A DNA stretch of 47,982 nucleotides from an uncultured Clostridia bacterium (GCA_946403085.1 CAMIYM010000006.1:130131-178112); one strand, 5' to 3'. Numbered from the stretch's first letter, positions 9,067-18,558 are shown. A program made the numbers and translations. Notes: generated from the letters alone by a model not told the origin.

Positions 9067-9934
9067 AGAAGTAACCTCTCTGTACTATCTTCTTTCTTAC
9101 ATTGCTGAAGAAGCTGTCCTTCTTCAGGCAAACAGTCTTAAGGACCTTGTCATATCTTTTGATAATAATTGAATCGTAGCTCTCAAGCTCCACAAAATCT
9201 CTTCCGTCAGGACAGATCAAAGGAGCGGATTCTATAGACTCCAGACTGATCTTGATCTCACTGTCTTCAGTAGCCACATATGTGTAACCATTCAAAGTAT
9301 GGGAGCAGATGGGAGTTACGATGATATCCTTCATGTTGGGCATAAGAATCGGTCCGCCTGCTGAAAGGTTATATGCAGATGAACCCGTAGCCGTGGATAC
9401 GACAAGTCCGTCACCCCTGAATCTCTCAATGATCTGGCCATCAATAGAGAGAACAAGTGTAGTGATATGGGGCTTAGCACCTCTTACGATGATAATGTCA
9501 TTAAGGCAGACAGCAGAACCTTTAAGTGCACCGTCTTTGTTATAGACATCGCATGTAAGCTGCGTCCTGTCTATCGTATCGTAATCACCTTTTACAAGCT
9601 GCATCAGGTCTTTCTCAAGATCATCATGCATGATCTCATTAAGGAAACCGATAGAGCCGAGATTTACACCAACAAACTCAGTATCAAGGTCCCTGTATCT
9701 TGCGACCTTGGAAAGGAATGTTCCGTCGCCGCCTATAGAGATGACTGTCTTAATGTCGCTCTTGGAAAAATCAGCGAATAAAACACCCGGAACCGCTTTA
9801 AGCTTCGGACACTCTTCATCCATGCCGGTCTCGAAGACAGGTGTGGCACCAAGACCTGACAAGATCTCAGCAACTTTTACCGCTGTCTCATAGCCGGTAT
9901 CTCTTGAACCATTGGAACAGATTCCGTAATTCAT
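9053..9934 (-). CDS. nadK: NAD kinase
   Basis: 293 residues. It phosphorylates NAD+ to NADP+ with ATP or polyphosphate. The motifs are GGDGTFL (catalytic Asp), NLGSIGFLNE and STATGSSAYNLSAGGPI, which bind nucleotide. The ATG at 9934 has CAGGAGG nine bases upstream. A good promoter (9974-10001) lies in the 72-bp gap behind dxs, so nadK can begin its own transcription unit, nadK-argR-recN, even though the genes upstream run in the same direction. Confidence 0.95.
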   Translation of the reverse strand: MNYGICSNGSRDTGYETAVKVAEILSGLGATPVFETGMDEECPKLKAVPGVLFADFSKSDIKTVISIGGDGTFLSKVARYRDLDTEFVGVNLGSIGFLNEIMHDDLEKDLMQLVKGDYDTIDRTQLTCDVYNKDGALKGSAVCLNDIIIVRGAKPHITTLVLSIDGQIIERFRGDGLVVSTATGSSAYNLSAGGPILMPNMKDIIVTPICSHTLNGYTYVATEDSEIKISLESIESAPLICPDGRDFVELESYDSIIIKRYDKVLKTVCLKKDSFFSNVRKKIVQRGYFYENR

Positions 9935-9973
9935 GAAGATGATCCTCCTGATCGAAGCTTTATATATTTAAAC

Positions 9974-10001
9974 ATTATAATGAATAAAAATACAGAATCA
10001 A
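9974..10001 (-). promoter_or_regulatory. Promoter of nadK-argR-recN
   Basis: On the minus strand: TTGATT (9996-10001), a 16-bp spacer and a perfect TATAAT (9974-9979). It lies in the dxs-nadK gap. Confidence 0.65.
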
Positions 10002-10006
10002 TTCAA

Positions 10007-11887
10007 TTATAAGGACAAAGCGGATTTGATAGAAGAAGCTACAGTCTCACCGTCAAGACCGCAGTATTTGAGCTGTTCCTTCTGAGACATAGCCCTTACG
10101 ATAGGATTCCTTACTCCGAAAACAGTAACATCGGATTCGAATCCCAGTATCTGCATCTCGCGCTCCAGAGCTTCACCGAAGCCACCGCTTATGATTCCCT
10201 CTTCAAGACTGAATACGAACTTGATCCCGACAAGCATATCCCAGATCTCTTTGGCCGGCATAGGCTTGATCATTGATACATTGATATGTTTACCGAGAAT
10301 GCCCTGTTCCTTAAGTATCTCAAGAGCTTTATCTGCTTCTTCAGAGATCTTTCCTGTGGAAACGATGGCAAAATCATTGCCGTAATCATTTACGATATGA
10401 GGCAGGATACAATCATCAGGCTCAGTGTATAACGGGCCGCCGGCTTCAAAAGGAGATGATCCTCTCGGATATCTTACTGCAACAGGTCCTTTAACCTTAT
10501 CGACCGCATAAGTAAGGCATCTTTTAAGATCCGTATAATCCCTTGGCGAGAACACGGTCATGTTGACCATGGAATTCAGATATGAGATATCGAGAAGCCC
10601 GTGATGTGTATGTCCGTCATTGCCGACAAAGCCCGATCTGTCTATCGCGAAAACAACATGATTGTTCATGAAGCAGCAGTCTGTGATCATCTCATCATAA
10701 GCTCTCTGAAGGAATGATGAATAGATGGCAACGACGGGTGTAAATCCTGATACCGCAAGACCGCCTGCCATGGTAACGCTGTGCTCTTCTGCAATTCCGC
10801 AGTCAAAGAATCTTCCGGGGAATTTCATCTGGTAATTCTCAAGTCCTGTACCAAGCGTCATAGCCGCTGATATCGCACAGATCTTGGGATTTTTTACTGC
10901 AAGTTCAGTAATTGTATTTGCAAAAACAGTTGTATAACTGTTCTTTCCGGACGAAACACCTGTATTAAGGTCAAAAGGTCCTACGCCGTGATAATCGGAA
11001 GGATTCGTCTCGGCAGGCTCATAGCCCTTACCTTTCTTTGTAATGACATGGATAAGTACAGGTCCCCTGATCTCCTTGGCACCGTCAAAAGCCTTGATCA
11101 GCGCATTCATGTCATGACCATCGATAGGACCGTAATAGTTAAGTCCGAGATCATCGAACATTGAAGGCTTCTTGCGGTACAAGAGGAACCTGAAGAAATC
11201 CTTTATGGCGAGTATGATCTTGATAAGACCGCGGCCGATAAAGCCGAGCTTACGGAGGAATGATTCCGTAGTCTGCTTAGCAGAGATGTATCCGCTTGAG
11301 ATTCTGAGCTGTGATAAGTGCTTCGAAAGACCTCCGACATTCTTATCGATACTCATCTCATTATCATTAAGGATTATGATCATCCTGGTCTTGCTGTGAC
11401 CGAGATCATTTATGGCTTCGTAAGCAAGTCCGCCTGTAAGAGCGCCGTCACCGATTATTGATACGACATTAAACTTCTTGCCCTCAAGATCCCTTGCCCT
11501 GGCAATGCCCATTGCAGCAGATATTGATGTGGAACTGTGTCCCGTATCAAAAGCATCATAAGGTGATTCGGTTATTCTCGGGAATCCTGAGATGCCATCC
11601 TTCTGTCTTAAGGTATTGAACCTGTCAAATCTGCCGGTAAGGAGCTTATATGAATATGCCTGGTGTCCTACATCAAAAACAAACTTATCCTGCTTATAGT
11701 CAAATACCGAAAGCAAAGCGACTGTAAGTTCGACACATCCAAGGTTACTTGCAAGGTGTCCGCCGTTGGCAGATACCGTATTAAGGATCTTATCCCTTAA
11801 CTCGGAGCACAGTTCTTTACGCTCCTCAGGCGTCATAGCCTTAAGGGCTTCATGAGAAGTATCTTTTCCGAGAAACTTATAATCCAT
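10007..11887 (-). CDS. dxs: 1-deoxy-D-xylulose-5-phosphate synthase
   Basis: 626 residues, full length. The enzyme condenses pyruvate and glyceraldehyde 3-phosphate with thiamine diphosphate, the entry step of the MEP isoprenoid pathway. Visible: the FDVGHQAYSYKLLTGR segment, the ThDP/Mg2+ site GDGALTGGLAYEAINDLG, and the transketolase central domain with CGIAEEHSVTMAGGLA and GNDGHTHHGLLD. The start codon is one base from the end of ispA, so the two enzymes (precursor supply and chain elongation) are coupled. No other MEP genes are in the window. Confidence 0.97.
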   Translation of the reverse strand: MDYKFLGKDTSHEALKAMTPEERKELCSELRDKILNTVSANGGHLASNLGCVELTVALLSVFDYKQDKFVFDVGHQAYSYKLLTGRFDRFNTLRQKDGISGFPRITESPYDAFDTGHSSTSISAAMGIARARDLEGKKFNVVSIIGDGALTGGLAYEAINDLGHSKTRMIIILNDNEMSIDKNVGGLSKHLSQLRISSGYISAKQTTESFLRKLGFIGRGLIKIILAIKDFFRFLLYRKKPSMFDDLGLNYYGPIDGHDMNALIKAFDGAKEIRGPVLIHVITKKGKGYEPAETNPSDYHGVGPFDLNTGVSSGKNSYTTVFANTITELAVKNPKICAISAAMTLGTGLENYQMKFPGRFFDCGIAEEHSVTMAGGLAVSGFTPVVAIYSSFLQRAYDEMITDCCFMNNHVVFAIDRSGFVGNDGHTHHGLLDISYLNSMVNMTVFSPRDYTDLKRCLTYAVDKVKGPVAVRYPRGSSPFEAGGPLYTEPDDCILPHIVNDYGNDFAIVSTGKISEEADKALEILKEQGILGKHINVSMIKPMPAKEIWDMLVGIKFVFSLEEGIISGGFGEALEREMQILGFESDVTVFGVRNPIVRAMSQKEQLKYCGLDGETVASSIKSALSL

Positions 11888-12816
11888 TATCTGTCCCTGT
11901 TAACCAAAAAATCAGTCAAAGTCCTGTAGTCTTCTGTATCAAAGCCCTTTCCGTCAAAACTGTCCAGAATGCTTCTGATACTTTTTGTCTCTTCATCAAG
12001 TCTTTCCTTAGCGCCGTCAAGACCGAGCAATGTTACGAAAGTAGCCTTCTCATCCCTTGCGTCTTTTCCTGTGCTCTTACCTAATATCTCACTATTGGAT
12101 GTAACGTCAAGGATATCATCTTTGATCTGGAAAGCGAGACCTATATGTGAGGCAAGTTTTCTCAAAGCATTTGCCATCTCATCTGTCCTGCTCTCTTCTC
12201 TCGTCATCTGCTTTGAAAGATAGTAAGGAGTAACAACAGCTGCCTCGATAAAAGCACCTGTCTTCTTCTCCTGAAGTTCAGTAAGAAGATCTAAGGATAT
12301 CTCTTTTTCCTCTGAAGCGATATCTATGCTCTGTCCGCCAAGCATACCTTTGATCCCTGCATTTTCAGCCAGAGCTGAAGCAGTATAAATGTAGCCGGGT
12401 TTCTTTTCGCATATGGAGAATAATCTTTCCATTGCCTTGTTGAGAAGAAGGTCTCCTGCAAGAACAGCAATTCCCTCACCATAAGCCTTATGACAGGTGG
12501 GCTTTCCTCTTCTAAGGTCATCATTATCAAGTGCCGGAAGATCGTCATGGATAAGAGAATATGTATGAAGCATCTCCAGTGTTGCTGCAAAATACTTAAC
12601 ATCCGCATCGATATCAGTTCCGGTTCCAAGCATCTCAGATGTGAGCTTCATCATAAGAGGCCTTAATCTTTTCCCGCCTGCGAAAAGACTGTAAAGGCCG
12701 GCCTTTACGGTTATATCTTCTGACTCTTTACTGTCAAAAACAGATTCAAGCTCAGGCAATATCCACTGCTCTGTTCTTTCCATCAGAGCATTTATATCCA
12801 AAGATCCCATCATCAC
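11887..12816 (-). CDS. ispA: Farnesyl/geranyl diphosphate synthase
   Basis: 309 residues. A trans-prenyltransferase that elongates dimethylallyl diphosphate with isopentenyl diphosphate. The first Asp-rich motif is HDDLPALDNDDLRRGKPT (DDxxxxD type) and the second is FQIKDDILD, with GGKRLRP near the N-terminus. Three consecutive ATG codons open the gene; GGAG lies 4, 7 or 10 bases before them, so the second or third is as likely as the first used here. It overlaps xseB by 4 bp (ATGA) and precedes dxs. The xseA-xseB-ispA-dxs order is standard in Clostridia. Confidence 0.94.
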   Translation of the reverse strand: MMMGSLDINALMERTEQWILPELESVFDSKESEDITVKAGLYSLFAGGKRLRPLMMKLTSEMLGTGTDIDADVKYFAATLEMLHTYSLIHDDLPALDNDDLRRGKPTCHKAYGEGIAVLAGDLLLNKAMERLFSICEKKPGYIYTASALAENAGIKGMLGGQSIDIASEEKEISLDLLTELQEKKTGAFIEAAVVTPYYLSKQMTREESRTDEMANALRKLASHIGLAFQIKDDILDVTSNSEILGKSTGKDARDEKATFVTLLGLDGAKERLDEETKSIRSILDSFDGKGFDTEDYRTLTDFLVNRDR

Positions 12817-13055
12817 ACTCCGGTCTCACTGATATTAAGAGGATCTGTTGTACCGTTAGCTTTATTAACAGCTTCGATCCTTGCAGTTACTTCATTAAGC
12901 CTGTTCTCACAAATGCCGACAAGCTCGATGCCACGCTCATAAAGCTTCAAAGATTCATCAAGTGTGGCTTTGCCTTCAGAAAGCTTAGCTACAGTCTGGC
13001 GCAGTTCGGCCATACAAGCTTCGTATGTCATCTCATTTTCCTTGGACTTAGGCAT
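12813..13055 (-). CDS. xseB: Exodeoxyribonuclease VII small subunit
   Basis: 80 residues, the normal size. It is a coiled-coil helical hairpin that binds the large subunit in the single-strand-specific exonuclease VII complex. The family pattern is visible: TYEACMAELRQTVAKLSEG, then LDESLKLYERGIEL. It overlaps xseA by 8 bp and ispA by 4 bp, so the three are translated in series. Confidence 0.93.
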   Translation of the reverse strand: MPKSKENEMTYEACMAELRQTVAKLSEGKATLDESLKLYERGIELVGICENRLNEVTARIEAVNKANGTTDPLNISETGV

Positions 13056-14271
13056 CTTTAGCTCCTCCGTCTTTATTTGAAATCTCTTTTATCTCACTTA
13101 ACAGTTTACCGTCAGACAGTACGATGCTTACATTGTCACCCTTACTTACTGACTTAACAGATTCGATAGCTTTGCCATTCTTATCGCAAACATAGGAATA
13201 TCCCCTGTTAAGCACATTACCGGGATTAAGCGCATCGAGTCTGACTTTTAATTCATTTATCTCTGCAGTTCTCTGATCAACAAATCTGACAGACATAGCT
13301 TCAAGCTTAGTCTTCAGTTCACTTACCACGGCAAGCTGCTCTTTTGCATAGAATGCAGGAGAATGCAAAGCTTTATGGTTCTTATAGACATCTAAAGCCT
13401 TTCTTCTTGAATCAACAAACTGGTTGATGGCGATATCAAGGTTAAGAGCAAGATTATCTATCTCTTTCTTCTGATCATCATAAGATGCAATTACCATCTC
13501 GCCGGCCGCGGTAGGAGTTGCCGCTCTTACATCTGCAACATAATCAATGATCGTATAATCCGGTTCGTGACCGATAGCAGAGATTACCGGAATCTCACTT
13601 GCATAAACGGCTCTTGCGATACCTTCATCATTAAAGCAGAACAGTTCCTCGAATGAGCCTCCGCCTCTTGCCACAATGATGACATCAACATTTTTCTCAT
13701 CATTGAAATACTTAATTCCGCTGATAACCTCAGGCGGACAAAGATCGCCCTGCACACTTGCAGGATAAAGAAGAATGTCGTGATGAGGATTTCTTTTCCT
13801 GATCGTATTTACGATATCTGAGATTACCTTGCCTGAAGATGAAGTAACAACACCGATCCTTCTCGGAAGTATCGGGATCGCCTTTTTATGTTCGCTGTCG
13901 AAAAGCCCTTCATCCTGAAGCTTTTTGAAAAGCTTGTTAAACTGCTCGTGAAGGTCGCCTGCACCTTTATCTTCAATGTTAGTGGCGATAAGCTGGAGCT
14001 TTCCTCCCGCCGTATAATAATCCAATCCGCCGGTAACCTTTACCTTCATACCGACTTCAGGCTCTATCTTGAGCATGGATCTGTTTCTCGAGAAAATGAC
14101 ACAGCTTAAAACAGACTGGTCATCTTTTAAAACAAAATATGCATGATCTCTTGCAGAGACCGTGTACTGGGATATCTCTCCAACCACAGTCAGCTCGGCA
14201 AGATAAGGATTGTCTTGGAGTGATTGCTTTATGTAGCCATTAAGATGGCTTACGCTATCAAAATCGAACAT
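13048..14271 (-). CDS. xseA: Exodeoxyribonuclease VII large subunit
   Basis: 407 residues. The catalytic subunit degrades single-stranded DNA to oligonucleotides. The N-terminal OB-fold (residues ~1-105) carries VGEISQYTVSARDHAYFVLKD; the catalytic domain has the conserved RRIGVVTSSSGKVISDI, IIVARGGGSFEELFCFND and ISAIGHEPDYTIIDYVADVRAATPTAA segments (quoted here in parts); the C-terminus ends NPGNVLNRGYS. It begins 4 bp after nusB ends. Confidence 0.95.
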   Translation of the reverse strand: MFDFDSVSHLNGYIKQSLQDNPYLAELTVVGEISQYTVSARDHAYFVLKDDQSVLSCVIFSRNRSMLKIEPEVGMKVKVTGGLDYYTAGGKLQLIATNIEDKGAGDLHEQFNKLFKKLQDEGLFDSEHKKAIPILPRRIGVVTSSSGKVISDIVNTIRKRNPHHDILLYPASVQGDLCPPEVISGIKYFNDEKNVDVIIVARGGGSFEELFCFNDEGIARAVYASEIPVISAIGHEPDYTIIDYVADVRAATPTAAGEMVIASYDDQKKEIDNLALNLDIAINQFVDSRRKALDVYKNHKALHSPAFYAKEQLAVVSELKTKLEAMSVRFVDQRTAEINELKVRLDALNPGNVLNRGYSYVCDKNGKAIESVKSVSKGDNVSIVLSDGKLLSEIKEISNKDGGAKDA

Positions 14272-14275
14272 GAGT

Positions 14276-14674
14276 TCAAAGGCTCTTTACGAAGTTGCTC
14301 AATACGCCGTTGATATAAGAAGATGAGCTGGATGTACCATACTTCTTGGCAAGCTTGACCGCCTCATTAATAGATACGGATGTAGGAATCTCTTCAACAG
14401 TAAGGATCTCATATACAGCGATCTCCAGAATAATACGGTCAGTCTGAGGAAGACGCTCCAGCTTCCATCTCTTAAGGAAAGGAACAAACTTCTCATCAAG
14501 TTCATCCCTGCTGTTAATGACACCATAAACGATGTCAAGAAAATAAGGTTCGTCTTCAGCGATCTCAGGATATGTCTCCCTGAACATCTCTATCTGGTTG
14601 CTGATAGGGTCATTTCTGAAACCTATCTGGAATAAAAGCTCCATTGCACGCTCACGTGTCTCGATCCTACTCAT
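14276..14674 (-). CDS. nusB: Transcription antitermination factor NusB
   Basis: 132 residues, all-helical. NusB with NusE (S10) binds boxA RNA and supports antitermination in rRNA operons. The family pattern is clear: SRIETRERAMELLFQIGF at the start, FLKRWKLERLPQTDRIILEI in the middle and SVSINEAVKLAKKYGTSSS toward the end. It overlaps the preceding DUF2273 gene by 4 bp. The asp23-amaP-DUF2273-nusB order is common in Clostridia. Confidence 0.95.
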   Translation of the reverse strand: MSRIETRERAMELLFQIGFRNDPISNQIEMFRETYPEIAEDEPYFLDIVYGVINSRDELDEKFVPFLKRWKLERLPQTDRIILEIAVYEILTVEEIPTSVSINEAVKLAKKYGTSSSSSYINGVLSNFVKSL

Positions 14675-14907
14675 CTGAACCTCCCCGGAGGCAAAATCCT
14701 GTCAAGGAATTTCTTGAACTTGCTCGTATCGGAAAAGAGGAACGAACCTACAAAGAAGCCTACCGCTGTCATTAGAATAATAAAAAGGGTCTTAAAGAAC
14801 CCGAAAATACAAAGAAGCAGTCCGATCACAAAAAACAGGACAGCAAAAATAACACCCGCCTTGGTGTTTCTGAGTTTCTCGAAAAGTCTAGATAAAAATC
14901 TCTCCAT
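14671..14907 (-). CDS. DUF2273 small membrane protein
   Basis: 78 residues with two hydrophobic segments (about 16-33 and 37-58) between basic ends. Size, pattern and position directly after amaP match the DUF2273 family, which accompanies Asp23/AmaP genes. Its function is not known. It ends in a 4-bp overlap with nusB. Confidence 0.8.
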   Translation of the reverse strand: MERFLSRLFEKLRNTKAGVIFAVLFFVIGLLLCIFGFFKTLFIILMTAVGFFVGSFLFSDTSKFKKFLDRILPPGRFR

Positions 14908-14909
14908 CC

Positions 14910-15464
14910 TTATCTGCTCTCAACTCTTGTCTGAGCCTGCTCTACCTTAGCAACTCTGACGATGACCTGTTCGACTGCAATACCGGTATATCTCTCGATA
15001 TCCTTCTTAACCTTCTCCTGGACTTTAGCCATGGATGCAGGAATTTCAACATTGGAATAGAGTTCGCATGATACTGTTACTTTCAAAGCCTGGTTCTTTC
15101 CGGGAGCAACATGGCATCTTGCGCTCTTGATACCGACCTGTGCAGACTTAGCTGCATTAAGTGCGATACTCTCAATAGCATCAGGTCCGATATCTACTGT
15201 TCCGATATCGTTCTTTCTTAATCTTGTACGGTTAAGTCTTCCTGATGTGATGATATTCGTAATAGATACGATAGATGTGATGAACAGGAGCATAAGGATG
15301 CCCAGATAAATATATCTGCTGACAGGTCCTCTTACGATAAGAGAGAGAGGCTTCAAGATAGCGGCAAAGATAGTGTCATCAACAAGCGCGTATAACAATA
15401 CGACAGACATAACTGCTATGACAACGGAATAAATGAACATCAATGCTCGGATAAATGAATTCAT
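14910..15464 (-). CDS. amaP: AmaP-type membrane anchor of Asp23
   Basis: 184 residues. Two N-terminal transmembrane segments (from MNSFIRALMFIYSVVIAV and YIYLGILMLLFITSIVSITN) are followed by a cytoplasmic Asp23-like domain ending in RYTGIAVEQVIVRVAKVEQ. In Staphylococcus AmaP tethers the alkaline shock protein Asp23 to the membrane. I choose the ATG at 15464 rather than the open extension to 15485 because AGGAGGTG stands just before it and because it overlaps the asp23 stop as ATGA. It forms a unit with asp23 and the DUF2273 gene. Confidence 0.87.
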   Translation of the reverse strand: MNSFIRALMFIYSVVIAVMSVVLLYALVDDTIFAAILKPLSLIVRGPVSRYIYLGILMLLFITSIVSITNIITSGRLNRTRLRKNDIGTVDIGPDAIESIALNAAKSAQVGIKSARCHVAPGKNQALKVTVSCELYSNVEIPASMAKVQEKVKKDIERYTGIAVEQVIVRVAKVEQAQTRVESR

Positions 15465-15829
15465 GACACCTCCTCGACCCCGCAAACATAAACGTCGACG
15501 CTCTCTACCGTAAGTCCGGTAAAGTGCTCGACGTCCTTTTTAACCTTTTCCTGAATCATCCAGGCAATCTCGGGAATGATCATGCCGTATTTTACAACGG
15601 GATAAACGGTGATCGATACAGAGCCCGCTTCGGTATCTCCGAAAACTACTCTGACCCCTTTGCCCTCATGTACAACGCCCGCTTTCTCTTTAAGTGCAAC
15701 TGCAAACGAAGGAACCAATGACAAAACACCGTCGATCTGAAGCGCTGCTTCAGACGCGTATTGAGCTACAAAGCCCTGTGTCATTGAACGATCGCCTTTT
15801 ATGGATTCGATGTTAGTATTGTCTTCCAT
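15461..15829 (-). CDS. Asp23/Gls24 family envelope stress protein
   Basis: 122 residues, a single Asp23 domain: an N-terminal helix, GVLSLVPSFAVALKEK, then alternating strands ending FTGLTVESVDVYVCGVEEV. The family is abundant, cytosolic and membrane-associated, and is tied to cell-envelope stress. It opens the cluster asp23-amaP-DUF2273-nusB. AAGGAACC precedes the ATG by 3 bases, a short spacing. A terminator of efp stands immediately upstream, so transcription must start in the 40-bp gap between them; I see no consensus promoter there. Confidence 0.88.
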   Translation of the reverse strand: MEDNTNIESIKGDRSMTQGFVAQYASEAALQIDGVLSLVPSFAVALKEKAGVVHEGKGVRVVFGDTEAGSVSITVYPVVKYGMIIPEIAWMIQEKVKKDVEHFTGLTVESVDVYVCGVEEVS

Positions 15830-15868
15830 ATCGGTTCCTTGAATGATCTAAACTTTAAAGGTGCGGAT

Positions 15869-15908
15869 AAAAACTGCCGTAAAGCGGATATTATCCCGCT
15901 TACGGCAG
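15869..15908 (-). terminator. Intrinsic terminator after efp
   Basis: A 13-bp stem with one bulge (15874-15887 with 15896-15908) followed on the minus strand by TTTTTA. It lies 15 bp after the efp stop. Confidence 0.87.
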
Positions 15909-15922
15909 CTGAATAAACTGAA

Positions 15923-16480
15923 TTAGGCTCTTTCTAAGTATTCGCCTGTTCTTGTGTCAACCTTGATCTTCTCGCCCTGGTTAACGAAGAGAGGTACCTT
16001 AACAACAGCGCCTGTCTCAAGAGTAGCATACTTGGAAGCGTTGTTTGCTGTATCACCCTTTACACCGGGCTCGCACTCAGTGATCTCGAGAATAACTGTG
16101 ATAGGAAGCTCAACCTGGAAGATATCTCCCTTGTAAGATACAACCTTGCAAACCATCTCTTCCTTGAGGAACTTGATGCCGTCGCCGATCTTATCCTGGT
16201 GAATAGGAGTCTGCTCATAAGTCTCCTGATCCATGAAGTAATAAAGATCACCATCAGAATAGATGTACTGCATATCCTGTCTTGTAAGCTGAGCCTGCTC
16301 AAACTTCTCGTTAGGGTTGAAGGATCTTTCAACTACGGATCCTGTCTTAACGTTCTTATACTTAGTTCTTACGAAAGCTGCTCCCTTACCGGGCTTAACG
16401 TGCTGGAACTCAACGACCTGATAAACCTGATCGTCCATCTCAAAACACAGACCGTTTCTGAAATCACCTGCGCTAATCAT
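15923..16480 (-). CDS. efp: Elongation factor P
   Basis: 185 residues, three beta-barrel domains. EF-P enters the ribosomal E site and relieves stalling on polyproline. The conserved loop [17 protein letters not shown] carries the lysine (about residue 32) that is modified in many bacteria; the C-terminal signature is near [11 protein letters not shown]. The ATG at 16480 has AAAGGAGA upstream. A consensus promoter (16522-16550) and a terminator at 15869-15908 bracket the gene, so it is monocistronic. No modification enzyme gene is adjacent. Confidence 0.97.
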   Translation of the reverse strand: MISAGDFRNGLCFEMDDQVYQVVEFQHVKPGKGAAFVRTKYKNVKTGSVVERSFNPNEKFEQAQLTRQDMQYIYSDGDLYYFMDQETYEQTPIHQDKIGDGIKFLKEEMVCKVVSYKGDIFQVELPITVILEITECEPGVKGDTANNASKYATLETGAVVKVPLFVNQGEKIKVDTRTGEYLERA

Positions 16481-16521
16481 AAATAATTCTCCTTTTAAAT
16501 AAATAAGCGTTTAACTGACTA

Positions 16522-16550
16522 ATTTTACTTGAAAGACTATTTCTATGCAA
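16522..16550 (-). promoter_or_regulatory. Promoter of efp
   Basis: On the minus strand: TTGCAT (16545-16550), a 17-bp spacer and TAAAAT (16522-16527), about 42 bp before the efp ATG. Confidence 0.6.
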
Positions 16551-16576
16551 GTATCCAAATATTATTTGTTGGTTTA

Positions 16577-17080
16577 TCAGAATTTACCAAAAATCCTGAC
16601 CAGTTTTTCGAATGGGCGCTTAAGCATTACATACCATATTTCAGGCTTGTGGAGCTTCTCCACCATGAATGTCCTGACACCTGCCCTGTTGCCGGCGATC
16701 ACATCAGTAAAGACCTGATCTCCCACCATCAAAGACTCTTCAGGAGACGATTCCATAAGAGAAATTGCTTTGAAGATTCCGGATGTACCCGGCTTATTCG
16801 CGTATGTAACAACAGGTATTCCGAGCATCTCTGCTATTTTTGCAGATCTTCCGGACTTGGCATTAGACACCAAACAGCATCTTATTCCATGCTCTTCTAT
16901 CATCTTTACGCACTTATAACTGTATTCTTCAGGTTCAGTCGCATGATCAGGTCCTAAAGTGTTATCAAAATCCAGAAGCGCTGTCTTTATGCCTTCAGAA
17001 GCAAACTTATCCCACGGCATCTGGACAAGATTCTCATATACTTTCTCCGGCTTCATCGCTTTAAAGATATTCAATGGCAT
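16577..17080 (-). CDS. YqeG-family HAD phosphatase
   Basis: 167 residues. A HAD-superfamily IIIA phosphatase: motif I is LLDFDNTLGPDH (nucleophile and acid/base Asp), motif II is LVSNAKSG, and motif IV is LMVGDQVFTDVIAGNRAG. In YqeG homologues the substrate is a lipid-linked or phosphatidylglycerol-phosphate-like phosphate in some lineages, but this is not settled. It stands divergent from the aspartokinase gene. No C-terminal extension is present. Confidence 0.85.
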   Translation of the reverse strand: MPLNIFKAMKPEKVYENLVQMPWDKFASEGIKTALLDFDNTLGPDHATEPEEYSYKCVKMIEEHGIRCCLVSNAKSGRSAKIAEMLGIPVVTYANKPGTSGIFKAISLMESSPEESLMVGDQVFTDVIAGNRAGVRTFMVEKLHKPEIWYVMLKRPFEKLVRIFGKF

Positions 17081-17205
17081 TCCCCTGTTTTCTGTGCAGT
17101 ATTACATACAGAATATAAGTTAACTTCAAAATAATTATAATCATATATTTATGCGCTTGTGATATTATATTTAGGCTATATGACAAGTCAAGGAGCATAA
17201 ATGAT

Positions 17206-18558
17206 ATGAAAGTTACTAAATTCGGCGGATCATCTCTTGCCAACGCATTTCAGATTCAAAAGGTCTGCAACATTCTTCTTGCTGACGAAGACCGCAGGAT
17301 CATGGTCGTTTCCGCACCCGGTAAGCGCACCAAAGATGATACTAAGGTAACAGACCTTCTCATCGCAGTTGCCAAGGCCAGGATCGCCGGTGAATCATAC
17401 GATAAGGAAGTTCAGGCTGTTCTCGGACGCTACGAAGAGATCGCTGAAGAACTGAATGTTAAGGAAGTACTCCCTGACATCGAGGAAAGACTCCTTAATA
17501 TCGTTAGATCCGATTTCACAGAAGATATCGCTTATCTTGATTCAGTTAAAGCCATGGGCGAAGACTGCTGTGCAAGACTTGTAGCTTTCTATCTTAATTC
17601 CACCAACCATCCTGCTAAATACTGCAATCCTGAGGAGTGCGGTCTTTTCTTAGAGCACGATGAAGCCGGAAAAGCTGTTATCCTTCCCGAATCATACGAT
17701 AACCTTGCAAAGCTTAAGGATGAAAAGGATGTCATCCTTGTATTCCCCGGATTCTATGGCGTATCAAAGAGCGGCAAGATCATCACATTCTCAAGAGGCG
17801 GATCTGACATCACAGGCTCTATCCTTGCTGCTTCTGTTGATGCCGATGTTTATGAGAACTGGACAGACGTAGACAATGTATTCGCCGTCAACCCCAACCT
17901 CGTAAACAACCCTTTCCCTATTACAGAGATCACTTACGACGAAATGCGTGAGCTTTCTTATGCAGGATTTACGGTTCTTCATGAAGAAGCTATCTACCCT
18001 GTTTTCGCAAGAGGAATTCCTCTTAACATCAAGAATACAAACAACCCTTCAGCTAAGGGCACATGGATCGTATCAAAGCGTACTCATTATGATTCACTTG
18101 TTACAGGCATCGCCGGTGATAAGGGATTTGCTACAGTTACTGTAAGCAAGTACATGATGAACCGCCAGGTAGGCTTCCTTGCACAGCTCCTTAAGATCTT
18201 CTCTGATGAAGCTATTTCGATCGATCACATTCCTTCCGGAATCGATACAGTAACTATCGTTCTCCGCAAGAAGTACTTCACAGAGGAAAAAGAAGCCATC
18301 ATCGTTGACAGGATCAGGAAGGAGCTTCAGGCAGAAGTTAAGGTAGACAGAGACCTTGCCATCGTAATGATCGTCGGTGAAGCTATGGCAAATTCCGTAG
18401 GTATCATGGCAAGAGCTGCTTCCGCACTCTCCAATGCCGGTATCAACTTAAGGATCGTTAACCAGGGTGCATCCGAGATCTCAATGATGTTCGGTGTTTC
18501 CGAGTCCTACTGCTCATACGCCGTAAAGGTTCTTTATAAGGAACTCTTCCGTTATTGA
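17206..18558 (+). CDS. Aspartokinase, YclM/AKIII type
   Basis: 450 residues. It phosphorylates L-aspartate, the first step to lysine, threonine and methionine. The N-terminus (KVTKFGGSSLANAFQIQKV, then VSAPGKRTKDDTKVTDLLI) is the amino acid kinase nucleotide site and matches the monofunctional YclM class rather than the alpha/beta class with an internal start. SRGGSDITGSI is the catalytic segment. Two ACT domains occupy the C-terminal third (ASALSNAGINLRIVNQGAS), implying feedback control by an amino acid. AAGGAG lies 10 bases before the ATG. I found no lysine riboswitch in the 125-bp upstream gap. A terminator follows. Confidence 0.93.
   Translation: MKVTKFGGSSLANAFQIQKVCNILLADEDRRIMVVSAPGKRTKDDTKVTDLLIAVAKARIAGESYDKEVQAVLGRYEEIAEELNVKEVLPDIEERLLNIVRSDFTEDIAYLDSVKAMGEDCCARLVAFYLNSTNHPAKYCNPEECGLFLEHDEAGKAVILPESYDNLAKLKDEKDVILVFPGFYGVSKSGKIITFSRGGSDITGSILAASVDADVYENWTDVDNVFAVNPNLVNNPFPITEITYDEMRELSYAGFTVLHEEAIYPVFARGIPLNIKNTNNPSAKGTWIVSKRTHYDSLVTGIAGDKGFATVTVSKYMMNRQVGFLAQLLKIFSDEAISIDHIPSGIDTVTIVLRKKYFTEEKEAIIVDRIRKELQAEVKVDRDLAIVMIVGEAMANSVGIMARAASALSNAGINLRIVNQGASEISMMFGVSESYCSYAVKVLYKELFRY

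Noticed and set aside
8597..10010. SOS regulation of recN
   Set aside because: I looked upstream of recN, argR and nadK for GAAC-N4-GTTY and saw none; the only credible box is at lexA.
17081..17205. Lysine riboswitch before the aspartokinase gene
   Set aside because: The gap is only 125 bp and lacks the long multi-helix aptamer and a leader terminator.
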